The position numbers and the translations under genes were made by a program. Of a stretch of DNA of 64,000 nucleotides, positions 15,640 through 26,057 are shown piece after piece. The stretch spans positions 3,683,001 through 3,747,000 of the forward strand of contig NZ_CP132507.1 in the NCBI RefSeq assembly GCF_032191775.1. Reading direction: 5' to 3'. Under the pieces are notes generated by a model. The model ran no database searches, was not told where the DNA came from, and worked only from the letters and a program-made list of their open reading frames with translations. The DNA is from Rhodoferax mekongensis (GTDB lineage: Bacteria; Pseudomonadota; Gammaproteobacteria; Burkholderiales; Burkholderiaceae_C). The number at the start of each line of letters is the position of its first letter. Position 1 is the stretch's first letter.

Positions 15640-17940
15640 TCAGTCCGGCATCTGCAAAGGATTGGGCTCAACGGCCCTGAAGTTCACGATAAACACCACG
15701 CCTTTGTCCGAATTGGGAGCAATCTCAAGCTCTCCCCCAATTTGGCGTGCCAAATCGGACACCAACTGCAAGCCGAGCGACTCCTTTCGCTTCTCTTCAA
15801 AATTGCCGGGAAGGCCTACACCGGTATCCGCCACACGCAGGCTCCACAGGTCGGCATCGTCCAGACGAATCAAGTCGATGCTCACGAGCCCCTGGTCATG
15901 GGCAGGAAAGCCATGCTTCAGACAGTTGGAGATGAGTTCATTGACCAGCAAACCGCAGGTGACTGCCTGGTCCATGCCCACTGGGACCGAACCCAAATTC
16001 AGCACCAGCTGAACAGAGCGCAAGTTCACGGCCTGGTTTTGAAACGCCTGCGTAGAGAGCTGACTCAAGTATTTCCCCAAGTCCACAGAAGCAAAGGTTC
16101 CGGTGCGGTACAGCAGCTCGTGGAGCAACGCCATGGCTCGAATGCGCGCTTGCATATCACCCAGCACCACCTTGGTGTCCGCAACGGTGCTGCGCCTGCT
16201 CTCCAATCTGAGCAGGCTGGTAATGACCTGCATATTGTTTTTGACCCTGTGGTGCACTTCCTTCAGAAGTGCTTCCTTGTCTTTCAAGGATGCATTGAGC
16301 GCCGACGTGCGCTCACGTACCCGGGTCTCCAAGAGTTCGTTGCTTTGATTGATGGTTTTAAACTGTGCCGTGAGGGATTGCGCCATTTCCTTGAAATTGG
16401 CCACCAGTTGCCGAACTTCGTAAACACTGGTTTTCGGCCAGTCAATCGTGGATTCATTGGCCAACAAACGGGACGGTAGCGCTTGCGTCATCGATGTCAG
16501 CGTAATCAGGGAACGGATTGAACGGCGACTGATCAACTCGGCCAGGGTAAGAGCGACCAGCAGAATCACGAGCAAAAGCGTCAGCGATTTCGTATAGCGC
16601 TCAAACAGAACTTTTTGAAAAGGTGCCACTGGTTGCTCCAGGACCAGCTTCCACTCTGCATATTTTTCAATGGGACTCTCAATCACGTAATAGGAGGACT
16701 TCCAACGCTCCATGATGGGCGCGCCTGCAAGATTGGCAGGAACCCACTGCCCCACGCCATTGCCCAACGGGGTCAAGGTCCCAGCGCCGCGTTGCAGGGG
16801 TGCCATCAACTTTTGGTGGGGAATACTGGTGATGATGACGTTCGAGTTCTTGTCGAGCAGCGTGAAATGCATCGAATGAAAAGTAGAACTCTTCTCAAAC
16901 ATTTCACCCAGCTGATCCAGGCTCAGAACGCCAGCGACATAACCGGCATAGTCCCCTTGCTTAACCACCGGGGCTGCAAAAATGACCGTCGGCGTTGGAC
17001 GCCCCACCTTGGACATCACCACTTCCGAAAGCACGGGTTGGAGGGACTGCCGCATGGCGGCGATATAGGGTCGGTCTGAAAAGTCTCTCCCAATGTTGCT
17101 GTGGCCAGAATCATCTAACGTCGGCGAGAAAGCGACGGAGATGCCATCACGGTTGATAAGGCCTGCCCGCAGAATGTTGATATCACTCTCATTGGATTGC
17201 TCAAGCATGCTTTGCATTTGGACTGGCGAGTGGGTCACGCCCCTGCCTGCCAGATAAGTGATAGACGCAGCCCTGTTTTGCAGCCAGATGGAGATTTTCT
17301 TGGTAAGTTGCTGACTGTTTTCCAAGAGCTCGGCGCGGATGTTCTGGTCAGTAACGGAAAAATCATCACGACCATTGACAACGCCAATGGCAAGGGCGGG
17401 TACCAACGCAAACACAGCCAAAAGGTTGTAGGTGATATCGCGGTACTCCACGCGCGACTTGTTGCAACGCAAAGCAACCAGCGTATAAACAAATCGGGCA
17501 ACCAATGCATTCGCTATGCCATTGATAGAGGCCTTGCACATCACCAGCGTGGTACTTGTTTCCGGCACCGACATCAGCACGTGGTAAGTCAGGTACACCG
17601 TCGGCATCCCGACAAAGACCCAAAAAAGTGCATCTGCAAGCACCAGCCCTACCTTGTATCTGTGAAACAGAACTCCGACGACCAACACTTCCAGCGTGGA
17701 AACGAGCAAGAAATAGGGATGGTTCCAAAGTACGAATGTGTAACTGGCAATCAGCGCCCCGGCAAGAATGCTGTAGCGCAGCCTGAAGATCTGGACCGCC
17801 AGCAAGGTAAATATGCTGCCGAAAATGAAATCGATATTCAGGAAAAGGGGGAACTTCAAGTAATTGCCGACAAGTCCTGCCAAGACCAGGAGCATGAAAA
17901 AGACTGCACGGAGCAAGGGGGTGACTGGCTTCACTGACAT
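15640..17940 (-). CDS. membrane sensor histidine kinase (HisKA_2 type, cache-like sensor)
   Basis: A 766-residue kinase. Residues 1-190 hold about six membrane helices (a MASE-like block), about 210-450 a periplasmic-type sensor of cache/PDC appearance (FSDRPYIAAMRQSLQPV, DYAGYVAGVLSLDQLG), then a helix near 460-480, a HAMP-like linker, a HisKA_2 phosphoacceptor region (KEVHHRVKNNMQVI) and a HATPase domain (NELISNCLKHGF, DTGVGLP). Both catalytic regions look complete. No response regulator is adjacent; a partner may be a receiver in the chemotaxis island upstream. The 215 bases between it and cheB show no gene. Base composition is lower in GC than its neighbours, so it may have a different history. 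Confidence 0.87.
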   Translation of the reverse strand: MSVKPVTPLLRAVFFMLLVLAGLVGNYLKFPLFLNIDFIFGSIFTLLAVQIFRLRYSILAGALIASYTFVLWNHPYFLLVSTLEVLVVGVLFHRYKVGLVLADALFWVFVGMPTVYLTYHVLMSVPETSTTLVMCKASINGIANALVARFVYTLVALRCNKSRVEYRDITYNLLAVFALVPALAIGVVNGRDDFSVTDQNIRAELLENSQQLTKKISIWLQNRAASITYLAGRGVTHSPVQMQSMLEQSNESDINILRAGLINRDGISVAFSPTLDDSGHSNIGRDFSDRPYIAAMRQSLQPVLSEVVMSKVGRPTPTVIFAAPVVKQGDYAGYVAGVLSLDQLGEMFEKSSTFHSMHFTLLDKNSNVIITSIPHQKLMAPLQRGAGTLTPLGNGVGQWVPANLAGAPIMERWKSSYYVIESPIEKYAEWKLVLEQPVAPFQKVLFERYTKSLTLLLVILLVALTLAELISRRSIRSLITLTSMTQALPSRLLANESTIDWPKTSVYEVRQLVANFKEMAQSLTAQFKTINQSNELLETRVRERTSALNASLKDKEALLKEVHHRVKNNMQVITSLLRLESRRSTVADTKVVLGDMQARIRAMALLHELLYRTGTFASVDLGKYLSQLSTQAFQNQAVNLRSVQLVLNLGSVPVGMDQAVTCGLLVNELISNCLKHGFPAHDQGLVSIDLIRLDDADLWSLRVADTGVGLPGNFEEKRKESLGLQLVSDLARQIGGELEIAPNSDKGVVFIVNFRAVEPNPLQMPD

Positions 17941-18155
17941 GAGGTTTTCTAGATGTTGATTCAGCCAGGTAGGTAAGCGTTTGCAGGGGCCGGCAGTTCA
18001 CTACGGGGTAGCCATGGAATTATTTCTTAAGCCCTGGATTGGGAGCCAAGGGTTTACCCGTTTCGCGATGCGAGGTGCCGCTATGGTCACCCAGGGATAG
18101 CGATGGATCGGGCAACGCCAAAACACCTCGCCCAAGTAGAACGCCTCCCGCCCAT

Positions 18156-19232
18156 TCATGCGCGTGCATCGAACTGCAAAATCGCATTGCAGATCATCTC
18201 CAAGGGCAACACGTAATCCACCGCGTTGAGCTTAATGGCTTCCTTGGGCATGCCGAAAACAACACAGGTTGCCTCATTCTGCGCGATGGTGCGCGCGCCG
18301 CCATCGTGCAGCCGCTTCATGCCACGCGCACCATCATCCCCCATGCCGGTCAGGATGATGCCAAGGATGTCACGGCCCGCAGACTCTGCGGCAGACTTGA
18401 ACAACACATCGACTGACGGTTTATGTCGATTTACCGGAGGGCCATCGGCCACAATGACAAAGTACTGCCCAGCGGCCTTGCGCAATTGCATATGTCGCCC
18501 CCCGGGTGCGATCAATGCCACCCCGCGTTCCAGGCGATCTCCGTCCTTGGCTTCGCGTACATTGATGGCGCACAGACCGTCAAGCCGCTGCGCATACATC
18601 GCTGTGAATTTTTCCGGCATATGCTGGGTAATGGCAATCCCGGGCGCATCAGCCGGAAGTGCGGTCAACACCACTTCCAAAGCCTGCGTTCCACCCGTTG
18701 AACTGCCAATGACCACGGGCTTGTTCACGGCGAATGTGTGTGTGGCATGGCTGTTGGCCTGCGCATTGGCATTGCCAGCCAGCAACTTGACGGCATCCGG
18801 CCCCTGATGGCCGGACTTGACCACGCGCGGTTTGGCTCGCGCGGCACTTCGGAGTGCGTCTACCAGTTCACGACGCGATTCCTCCAAAAACTGTTTGAGG
18901 CCAAGTTTGGGTTTTGCAATAACAGCCACTGCCCCCGCTGCCATCGCCTCCAGTGCCACCCGGCTGCCCTCGGTGCTCAAGGTGGAACAGATGACCGTCG
19001 GGATCGGATTCTCCGCCATGATCCGGCGCAGAAAGGTCAATCCGTCCATGCCCGGCATCTCTATATCCAGCAACAGCACATCCGGTGTGGTCTTGCGGAT
19101 GGCCTCCATGGCGATCAGCGGATTGGGGGCACTACCTGCCATCACGAACTCCGCAGAACCTGACAACAGATGGGTAACGGTCTGACGCACCACTGCCGAA
19201 TCATCGACCACGAACACCTTGATGGGAGTCAC
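18156..19232 (-). CDS. cheB: chemotaxis response regulator protein-glutamate methylesterase CheB
   Basis: A 358-residue CheB: a receiver domain with phosphoacceptor Asp56 (LLLDIEMPGMDG), a linker, and a methylesterase domain with the catalytic triad Ser178 (GSSTGGT), His204 (ITQHMPEKF) and Asp300 (TGMGDDGA). It removes methyl groups from, and deamidates, chemoreceptors, opposing CheR. Translation starts at a GTG immediately after the cheD stop, so the two are probably coupled. It is the last gene of the cheA-containing operon. Confidence 0.95.
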   Translation of the reverse strand: MTPIKVFVVDDSAVVRQTVTHLLSGSAEFVMAGSAPNPLIAMEAIRKTTPDVLLLDIEMPGMDGLTFLRRIMAENPIPTVICSTLSTEGSRVALEAMAAGAVAVIAKPKLGLKQFLEESRRELVDALRSAARAKPRVVKSGHQGPDAVKLLAGNANAQANSHATHTFAVNKPVVIGSSTGGTQALEVVLTALPADAPGIAITQHMPEKFTAMYAQRLDGLCAINVREAKDGDRLERGVALIAPGGRHMQLRKAAGQYFVIVADGPPVNRHKPSVDVLFKSAAESAGRDILGIILTGMGDDGARGMKRLHDGGARTIAQNEATCVVFGMPKEAIKLNAVDYVLPLEMICNAILQFDARA

Positions 19233-19766
19233 TCAGAATTCCTCGTGCTTCTCTTGACCAGCCACGACCCCGGAACACTCCACCTGGATAGGATTCCGGC
19301 CCACCGTCCAACGAACCTTACGGTAGAAGTCCCCGCCTGCTGACATGCCGACCACCTCAATACCTTGCGCGCGCAAAAACTCCTCGACCCACGCCAGGTT
19401 GGAAGCGCCGACATGCCGATGTCCAAATAGCTGCGGAAACATGTTTCCACCGCCAAACACGAATGCATGGCACAGGAGAGGAGCGATGCCAACTGCACGC
19501 AACAGGGTCAACATCTCCTGCATGGCGCAGACCGCAAACGCAGTGTCACCCTTATTGGCGCCCTGGGGCGTTCCAGCATGCACGATATGGCACATGGCCG
19601 CCACAGTGCGGCGAGGGTCGGTGAGAATGACAGAAACACACGACCCCAGCAAGGTCTCCAAACGATCCCCCTCAAACGCAAGAGCAACATCGCCCGGATG
19701 CAACACTTTGACTGGAGTGCCTCCCGTATCGTGAAGCTGGGAATCCGGATTTTGATAAGCAGACAT
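19233..19766 (-). CDS. cheD: chemoreceptor glutamine deamidase CheD
   Basis: A 177-residue CheD with the catalytic Cys43 (LLGSCVSV) and His60 (MCHIVHAG), and the usual FGGGNMFP and GGDFYRKVRW stretches. It deamidates receptor glutamines so that they become methylatable. No CheC gene is in the window, so control by CheC is not shown. It lies seven bases after cheR and directly abuts cheB. Confidence 0.95.
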   Translation of the reverse strand: MSAYQNPDSQLHDTGGTPVKVLHPGDVALAFEGDRLETLLGSCVSVILTDPRRTVAAMCHIVHAGTPQGANKGDTAFAVCAMQEMLTLLRAVGIAPLLCHAFVFGGGNMFPQLFGHRHVGASNLAWVEEFLRAQGIEVVGMSAGGDFYRKVRWTVGRNPIQVECSGVVAGQEKHEEF

Positions 19767-19773
19767 GGGGGCC

Positions 19774-20586
19774 TCATGCAGCTTTGCGATAGGCGCCGGG
19801 AATCAATGCTTCCAAGCGGGTTTTGCATGGCACGCGCCCCTCGGCAGTACCCATAAAGAACAAGCCGCCAGGGCGCAGAGTCGCAAGGACACGATCCACT
19901 ACTGCAATCTTGGTAGGCGTATCAAAGTAGATCAGTACATTGCGCAGAAAAATCACGTCGAATGGACCCAAGCCCTCGAAGCTCTTGGTCAGATTCAGTT
20001 GCCCAAAACGCACATGCGCGCGCAGGCTTTCTTGCATCATGACTTGTCCAGTGGCGGGACCCTCGCCCTGCAAACAGTAACGATGCATTTGTTCCTGCGG
20101 TACATGGCGCAACCGATCTTGCGGGTAGATGCCTTCTGCAGCGCTTAACAATACGCGATGGCTGATGTCGGTGCCCAAGATAGACCAGTCCGGACCCAAT
20201 TGGCCTTTTCGCTGCATGTCGGAGAGCAACATCGCGGTGCTGTAGGCCTCATCTCCAAATGAGGATGCCGCGCTCCACACTGCCAGTGGGCCACGATCTT
20301 TGCGCCGAAGCAAATCTTGCTCCAACAGCTCGTAGTGTTTGGGTTCGCGGAAAAAATACGTCTCATTGGTAGTCAGCAAATCCACGGCCATCTGAAATTC
20401 AGCCGCCTGGTTATGGTCTTCCAGGAGGTCTACATAGGCCTCAAATGAGGGCAATCCGATTTTGTGGATCCGGCTGGCCAAGCGGCTTGAAATCAAGGGC
20501 TTCTTGGATTGGCTGAAAGACAGTCCGATCGCCTCGTACATGATCTCGCTGACCCGGCGGAAAGTGTCATCACTCAGGGCTTGCAC
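19774..20586 (-). CDS. cheR: chemotaxis protein methyltransferase CheR
   Basis: A 270-residue CheR with a helical N-terminal domain (residues 1-75) and an S-adenosylmethionine-dependent methyltransferase domain: TTNETYFFREP, AASSFGDEAYS (here AASSFGDE, where many CheRs have CSTGEE), GTDISHRVL and FLRNVLIYF. The SAM-binding loop SSFGDE departs from the common C-S-x-G-E-E but is seen in some subfamilies. It methylates receptor glutamates. It lies eleven bases after cheW. Confidence 0.94.
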   Translation of the reverse strand: MQALSDDTFRRVSEIMYEAIGLSFSQSKKPLISSRLASRIHKIGLPSFEAYVDLLEDHNQAAEFQMAVDLLTTNETYFFREPKHYELLEQDLLRRKDRGPLAVWSAASSFGDEAYSTAMLLSDMQRKGQLGPDWSILGTDISHRVLLSAAEGIYPQDRLRHVPQEQMHRYCLQGEGPATGQVMMQESLRAHVRFGQLNLTKSFEGLGPFDVIFLRNVLIYFDTPTKIAVVDRVLATLRPGGLFFMGTAEGRVPCKTRLEALIPGAYRKAA

Positions 20587-20597
20587 TGTGGTTTTCC

Positions 20598-21125
20598 TTA
20601 TGCTGTGGCGCCCTCTTGTGAGCGCTCCACCATATCTGTCATCTCATCCACGTTGAGCGCCCGCTCAGGATCCAGAATGATGACGAACTTTCCACCGACC
20701 TTGCCCATACCCCGTATGAAATCCCGCTTGATGGCACTTCCAAACTGCGGGGGGGGTTCAATGTCTGTAGAGGGAATTTCAATGACCTCACTCACAGCGT
20801 CCACCATCAATCCAAGCTCAATGCGCTCCCCTTCACGCTGGACATCGAAGATCACCACACAGGTCTTTTTTCCCACCGTGGCATTCGGTCTGCCCAACCG
20901 GGCTTGCAAGTCAATGACAGGCAGCACTGCGCCACGCAGATTCATGACCCCCCGTACGAAAGACGGCATGAGAGGAACCGTCGTCATCTGGCAGTGCTGA
21001 ATAATCTCGCGCACAGTGGCAATATCCATGGCGAATACTCCGTCCGCCAACATGAATGTCAGATACTGCGCTGTGGCCTCCTGGGTCTCTGCCGCCTTGG
21101 CTGGCATGATGGTGGCGGTACCCAT
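20598..21125 (-). CDS. cheW: chemotaxis coupling protein CheW
   Basis: A 175-residue single CheW domain, somewhat longer than E. coli CheW because of extra residues at both ends. Typical stretches are FMLADGVFAMDI, IIQHCQMTTVP, GVMNLRGAVLPVIDL and FIRGMGKVGGKFVIIL. It links receptors to CheA. The start overlaps the receptor stop by one base (TAATG). Confidence 0.94.
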   Translation of the reverse strand: MGTATIMPAKAAETQEATAQYLTFMLADGVFAMDIATVREIIQHCQMTTVPLMPSFVRGVMNLRGAVLPVIDLQARLGRPNATVGKKTCVVIFDVQREGERIELGLMVDAVSEVIEIPSTDIEPPPQFGSAIKRDFIRGMGKVGGKFVIILDPERALNVDEMTDMVERSQEGATA

Positions 21126-23293
21126 TACATGCCTCCGTATGGCTTGAAGTTATTGGTGCCATTCCGGAGACTGCTGACACCCAACATGGCTACTGAAGCG
21201 GATGCCGTGGAACGTGTACGCAGAGGTGTGGGGTCGTCGGATCGGCGCGTGCGCAATGGCTTGGGCATCTCCTGGCCAGCGCCGAAGAAGCCGATCACTT
21301 GCTGTAACTGTTCCGCCTGACCCGACATCTCCTCAGAGGTTGCAGCCAGCTCTTCGGACGCTGACGCATTTTGCTGCGTAGCTTTGCTCAATTGCCCCAT
21401 GGCACCACCGATCTGGGACACTGCAGAGCTCTGCTCACCGGACGCAGCGGCAATTTCCTGCACCAGATCCGATGTGCGTTTGATGGAAGGCACGATCTCG
21501 TCAAGCAACTTGCCCGCACGCTCTGCGGTGGAAACGCTATTGGCCGCAAGATCACCGATCTCTTTGGCTGCCTCCTGGCTGCGCTCCGCCAACTTGCGCA
21601 CCTCTGCCGCCACGACGGCAAAGCCTTTTCCGTGTTCACCGGCCCGCGCCGCCTCTATAGCCGCATTGAGAGCCAACAAGTTCGTCTGGTACGCAATGTC
21701 ATCCACGATACTGATCTTGGAAGCAATCTGCTTCATCGCTTTGACCGTCTGGGTCACCGCGTCCCCTCCCTCGCCTGCTTCCTTGGAGGCCTTGCTGGCC
21801 ATGCCGTCAGTCACCTTGGCGTTATCACTGTTCTGGGAGATGGAGGCCGACATCTGGTCAATCGAAGCCGTGGTCTCTTCCACCGAGGAGGCCTGTTCGC
21901 TGGCGGCTTGAGAGAGCGACTGTGCAGTGGCACTGACCTGCCCCGCAGCGCCACTGAGCGCGTCAGTAGCTGCTCGCACTTCTTCAATAATGCTGGCCAG
22001 CTTCTCGCAAGTGGCATTGGCATCCTCCTTGACCCGGTTGAAGACACCATCCGCCTCCCGTGTAATCCGCTGGCTGAGATCCCCGCTGGCCAAACCCGAA
22101 AACACCCTCCCCACGTCTTCAATGGTGGCAGCCAGCTTTTCGCTGGTTGCGTTTGCATCCATCTTGACCTGCTCAAAAGTTCCGGCGTAGTCACGGGTGA
22201 TTCGCTGGCTCAGATCGCCGGCTGCCAGGGCACTGAAGCTTCGAACGACATCGCCAAAAATAACTGATGTGGTCTCCATCAGAGAGTTGATTCCAACGCA
22301 GAGCACTTCGATCGGCCCGCTCTTTCCTTCCAGTGGAATACGTTGTGTGAGATCGCCATCCTTGGCTGCACTGGTTACTTTCTGCGCCTGCTCTACAGCC
22401 AAGCGCAGCATGTTGGTCGCCTTCACCTCCTCCGTCACATCGGTGGCTATTTTTACTACCTTGAACACTCGCCCCATCTCATCCTTCACCGGCGCGTAGA
22501 CGGCCTGTATCCAAATGTCCTGGCCAGACTTTGAAATGCGCTTGAATACTTCGCTTTGAGGCTTGCCCTCTCCCAGATCACGCCAGAACTGTGTGTAGGC
22601 CGGGGAGTTCGCCAAAGAGGGCTCGCAAAACATGCGGTGGTGCTTGCCTTGTATCTCGTCCAGTCTGTATCCCAGGGTTTTCAAAAAGTTTTCATTGGCG
22701 TGGATGACCGTGCCATCCAGGTTGAACTCGATGAAAGCAAAGTTCGCATCTATGGCTCCCAGGATACCTCTCGCATTCTGGCGTTCGATCTCCGCGACGG
22801 TAATGTCATAGCGCACACCCAGGTACTGCACCGGCTTGCCGTTCTCACCAAGGATGGGCGCAATCACCGCATCCACGTAATACGGAGTTCCGTCTTTGGC
22901 TCGGTTTTTGATGATTCCCCGGAACATGTCGCCCCGTCCGATGGTGGACCAAAGTTGCTTGAACGTTTCCTTTGGCATGTCTGGATGTCGGGTGGTACTG
23001 TGCGGCTGTCCGATCAATTCAGCGCGGCTGTATTTGGAGACTTCCGTGAACTTGTCATTCACACTGACGATGTCTCCCTTTTTGTCTGCCACTGAGACAA
23101 TGCTGGTCATGTTCATGATGTCGGTGCGAACCTTGACCTCACTCTCCAATTCAGAGAGTCGGGCCTGCAATTCGGCGAGCGCCTGTTCGCCCTCCGAGCG
23201 CAAACGTTCCTGCTCCGAGGCGTGCGCGTGGAGGCGCTGAAGTTCGGCACCACATAAAAGTCGGGCGACCCAAGAGGTATTGCTGGTGGTCAT
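21125..23293 (-). CDS. cytoplasmic methyl-accepting chemotaxis protein with two PAS domains and repeated HAMP units
   Basis: A 722-residue receptor without any membrane helix. After a short coiled coil it has two PAS domains (about 45-155 and 165-285; GVRYDIT and [11 protein letters not shown] mark their ends), then three HAMP-like units carrying [16 protein letters not shown] and SGDLSQRI, and a signalling domain with the hairpin tip [20 protein letters not shown]. It should sense an intracellular cue such as redox state or a ligand held in the PAS domains. The C-terminus shows no NWETF-like CheR tether. It sits between cheA and cheW, so it is probably the dedicated input of this array. Confidence 0.92.
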   Translation of the reverse strand: MTTSNTSWVARLLCGAELQRLHAHASEQERLRSEGEQALAELQARLSELESEVKVRTDIMNMTSIVSVADKKGDIVSVNDKFTEVSKYSRAELIGQPHSTTRHPDMPKETFKQLWSTIGRGDMFRGIIKNRAKDGTPYYVDAVIAPILGENGKPVQYLGVRYDITVAEIERQNARGILGAIDANFAFIEFNLDGTVIHANENFLKTLGYRLDEIQGKHHRMFCEPSLANSPAYTQFWRDLGEGKPQSEVFKRISKSGQDIWIQAVYAPVKDEMGRVFKVVKIATDVTEEVKATNMLRLAVEQAQKVTSAAKDGDLTQRIPLEGKSGPIEVLCVGINSLMETTSVIFGDVVRSFSALAAGDLSQRITRDYAGTFEQVKMDANATSEKLAATIEDVGRVFSGLASGDLSQRITREADGVFNRVKEDANATCEKLASIIEEVRAATDALSGAAGQVSATAQSLSQAASEQASSVEETTASIDQMSASISQNSDNAKVTDGMASKASKEAGEGGDAVTQTVKAMKQIASKISIVDDIAYQTNLLALNAAIEAARAGEHGKGFAVVAAEVRKLAERSQEAAKEIGDLAANSVSTAERAGKLLDEIVPSIKRTSDLVQEIAAASGEQSSAVSQIGGAMGQLSKATQQNASASEELAATSEEMSGQAEQLQQVIGFFGAGQEMPKPLRTRRSDDPTPLRTRSTASASVAMLGVSSLRNGTNNFKPYGGM

Positions 23294-23298
23294 GATGC

Positions 23299-25551
23299 TT
23301 ACCTTTCAGAAAATGAAACGGGGTTTGGAAGAACTTCAGACGGAACTGAATGCAGCTGATGGGCGATCACCGGCGGATCTGATGCAAGCTGACTGAGGGA
23401 CACCACATCGAAAATGAGGGCTACTTCCCCATTGCCCAAAATCGATGAGCCCGAGATGCCACGCAAGGTTTTGAAGAGTCGGCCCAGCGGCTTGATCACG
23501 GTTTGATGCTGCCCCATCAGCGAATCCACCAGCACCCCAAAGGGTCCGCTGCTGCACTGGACGACTACCACGCTGATGCGCTCGGGAGCCACGGAGTCGA
23601 GTCCGTAGAGGGATCGCAGACAAACGACTGGCAATACTTCTCCACGGAGTTCAACCACACTGCGCCCATGCACATCCCGCCCAGTGGCGGCTGGTCGGTT
23701 CTCAATGACTTCCACCACCGTATCCAGAGGGAATATGAATTTCGAGCTGCCCACACTCACCAGAAAGCCATCGATGATCGCCAGCGTCAGAGGTAAACGG
23801 ATATTGATTTGAGAACCAAGACCATGGGTGCTGCTGACCACCACCGTTCCACGCAAGGCTTCTATATTCCTTCGCACTACATCCATACCCACGCCACGTC
23901 CCGACAAATTGGTGATTTGTTCGGCGGTGGAAAAGCCGGGTTCAAAAATGAGATTCACTATCTCTTGATCGCTGGGTCTTACGCCCTTCTCCAACAGCCC
24001 CCTATCCCAGGCACGCTGCAATACGCGCTCACGGTGAATGCCGCGTCCGTCGTCCTCGATACGGATCAGAATGCTTCCCGACTCATGGCGTGCGCTGAGG
24101 ATCAACTTTCCGGTTTCCGGCTTGCCTGCTGCAGTACGCTCGGCTGGCGTTTCAAGTCCATGATCCAAGGCGTTGCGCACCAAGTGCATGAGCGGATCTG
24201 CAATGCGCTCAACCACCGACTTGTCCAGCTCGGTATCGCCCCCCAGTATTTCCAGCGCCACATCTTTTTCCAAGGATGCGGCGGTGTCTCGCACAACCCG
24301 GCGGAACCGACTGAAAGTTTCACCAATGGGCACCATTCGCAACTGCAATGTGCCATTGCGGATCTCCTCCACCAGCCTTCCAATGTGTTGGTTGGATTCG
24401 ATCAGCTCCGCGCTGCGGGTTTGCCGCGCTTGCATTTCGGCGCCCGCGGCTGCGATGACCAGTTCTCCAAGTAAATTGATGACATCGTCGAGCCGGTCAG
24501 CCTGCACCCTGATGTAGCGGTTGTCTTCGGCGCCTGGAGTCGCTTCGCGCTTAGTTTGCTTGTTGAGTGCTGCCGAAACGACCTCTGCTGCGACACCAGC
24601 CTGCTGTTGAAGAATGTCTCCTAGTTTCGGAACGGAGACACCGGGCGTTTGGCGCGCCATCTGCTGTGTGCGCAATCCATCATCCAATTGAGATTGACTG
24701 ATGGCACCGATTTTGACCAGGATGTCACCCAACAAGGGGCGATCAGGCATGTCCTCCAGCAACTTCTCATAGTGGGCGATAGGCGCGCTGGGTGCGACCA
24801 ACCGAAGCGAACAATCCTCTTTGACAAAGCTAAAGGCATCTTCAATGGCTTGGCGATCGGCATCCGTCTTCAATCGGAACTCAAACCCCAGATGACAGGA
24901 CTCCGGATCCAGCTTCTCCAACGTGGGAAGCAGCGCCAGGTCGCAGGCAATGGCTTCGACATTCCCGAGCTTGCCAAGATAGCGAAGTATGCTCAACGGG
25001 TCCATGCCGTTGCGAAAGCAATCGATGCCAAAGCTAACCGAGATCAACCAGCTACCTTGGTTGAGGACGACCGGGGATTGGTGTGCACCGGAATCCTGTG
25101 GTGTGCTTGGGTTGGTCAACGGCGCACCCGATGGCCCCAAGGCCGCACACAGACGCGTAATCAAGTCTGCACGCACTTCCCTGTCGTCCGGTGTATCCCG
25201 TTCACTATGGCCGGCCGAATCCACAAGATGCAACACCTGATCTTTGCATTCGAGTAACAGCGTACTCAGATCAGGACCCAAGGCAACAGTGCCCTCCCGC
25301 ATTTTGTCCAACAATGTTTCTACATGGTGCGTAAAGGAAACCACCTGGTCGAGTCCGAATATGCCGGCTGAACCCTTCACCGTGTGCGCGCAACGAAACA
25401 AGGCATCCAAGAGTTCCCTGTCATCCGGGCACTCCTCCAGTTGCAGCAACAGGTGCTCAATGCTTTCCAGTTGCTCATGGGCCTCACTGATGAATGCAGG
25501 CATGGCCTCAGCGATGAAGTTCAAGTCGGCGTCGTGGGTATCGGGCTTCAT
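23299..25551 (-). CDS. cheA: chemotaxis histidine kinase CheA
   Basis: A 750-residue CheA. P1 has phosphoacceptor His56 ([10 protein letters not shown]). A central region of about 250 residues replaces a standard P2. P3 dimerisation follows, then the P4 kinase with [21 protein letters not shown] and GRGVGMDVV boxes, and P5 (CheW-like) at the end. I start at the ATG at 25551, which overlaps the STAS stop (ATGA); a longer reading to 25611 would run into that gene. It phosphorylates CheY and CheB. Order of the operon: STAS-cheA-mcp-cheW-cheR-cheD-cheB. Confidence 0.94.
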   Translation of the reverse strand: MKPDTHDADLNFIAEAMPAFISEAHEQLESIEHLLLQLEECPDDRELLDALFRCAHTVKGSAGIFGLDQVVSFTHHVETLLDKMREGTVALGPDLSTLLLECKDQVLHLVDSAGHSERDTPDDREVRADLITRLCAALGPSGAPLTNPSTPQDSGAHQSPVVLNQGSWLISVSFGIDCFRNGMDPLSILRYLGKLGNVEAIACDLALLPTLEKLDPESCHLGFEFRLKTDADRQAIEDAFSFVKEDCSLRLVAPSAPIAHYEKLLEDMPDRPLLGDILVKIGAISQSQLDDGLRTQQMARQTPGVSVPKLGDILQQQAGVAAEVVSAALNKQTKREATPGAEDNRYIRVQADRLDDVINLLGELVIAAAGAEMQARQTRSAELIESNQHIGRLVEEIRNGTLQLRMVPIGETFSRFRRVVRDTAASLEKDVALEILGGDTELDKSVVERIADPLMHLVRNALDHGLETPAERTAAGKPETGKLILSARHESGSILIRIEDDGRGIHRERVLQRAWDRGLLEKGVRPSDQEIVNLIFEPGFSTAEQITNLSGRGVGMDVVRRNIEALRGTVVVSSTHGLGSQINIRLPLTLAIIDGFLVSVGSSKFIFPLDTVVEVIENRPAATGRDVHGRSVVELRGEVLPVVCLRSLYGLDSVAPERISVVVVQCSSGPFGVLVDSLMGQHQTVIKPLGRLFKTLRGISGSSILGNGEVALIFDVVSLSQLASDPPVIAHQLHSVPSEVLPNPVSFSER

Positions 25552-25856
25552 ACAGTCACCTCCATCGCCACTGTGCGGTCCAGCCAGTGTCGACTGCCCA
25601 TGACACCGCATATCTCCATCAGATGCGTACTTGCGTCGTTGACCTGCCAGAGGACTCCCCGCTCCGAAAGAGTCTTGGTCAAAGCCCCCAGTAACTGGAT
25701 GCCGGCGCCGTCAATGTCGTCAACATGCGCAGCATCGATCTCTACGCGATCACCGGACTTTGGATCTTGCTGCGTCAACCAGTCGAGCAAGGCATCGCGG
25801 GTCGCTCCGACACTGTAGATGGTCAACTCCGCTGGAAGTTGGAATGCAGCAGTCAT
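25548..25856 (-). CDS. small STAS-domain protein at the head of the chemotaxis operon
   Basis: A 102-residue stand-alone STAS domain (AFQLPAELTIYSV start; VDDIDGAGIQLLGAL core). In anti-sigma factor antagonists the loop after the aspartate carries a phosphorylatable Ser or Thr; here it reads DGAG, so no phosphoacceptor is visible. Similar small STAS proteins open chemotaxis operons in several proteobacteria, but their role is unclear. A good AGGAG precedes the ATG. The stop overlaps the cheA start. Confidence 0.85.
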   Translation of the reverse strand: MTAAFQLPAELTIYSVGATRDALLDWLTQQDPKSGDRVEIDAAHVDDIDGAGIQLLGALTKTLSERGVLWQVNDASTHLMEICGVMGSRHWLDRTVAMEVTV

Positions 25857-25925
25857 GGTGCGCTTCTCCTGTAAACATTTGCGTTCTTGATGCGCTTTGC
25901 CGGAATCTCAAACAACATGGACCCA

Positions 25926-25993
25926 ACTGTAGGAGCGACTGACTAGGGGACCAATCAGGCAGATACCTGAGTTCGGAAAGGGAAACACCTGAG
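25926..25993 (-). promoter_or_regulatory. promoter region of the STAS-cheA operon with paired CTCAGGT elements
   Basis: On the minus strand there are two direct CTCAGGT elements 22 bases apart (25993-25987 and 25971-25965). The inner one forms the inverted repeat TCAGG-TATCTG-CCTGA (25970-25955). TACAGT (25931-25926), a -10-like hexamer, starts 24 bases below the repeat. The same arrangement and spacing occur at 30054-30121 before the second operon. This suggests an activator-dependent promoter. Confidence 0.65.
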
Positions 25994-26057
25994 ACCGCGA
26001 AGAAGTACCGGTCCATCACCAGTCAGACTGGTGACATCGCGGAATGGACTGTGGTCT

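Noticed and set aside
18000-18100. A GGGTAAACCC stretch on the minus strand before the sensor kinase, considered as a second c-di-GMP aptamer.
   Set aside because: The GACGCAAAGCC and TAGCGGGG blocks are missing, and no GNRA hairpin follows.
21960-22000. GTAGCTGCTCGCACTTCTTC inside the soluble chemoreceptor gene, similar to the repeat core.
   Set aside because: The match does not extend on either side and the encoded residues are the normal receptor sequence.
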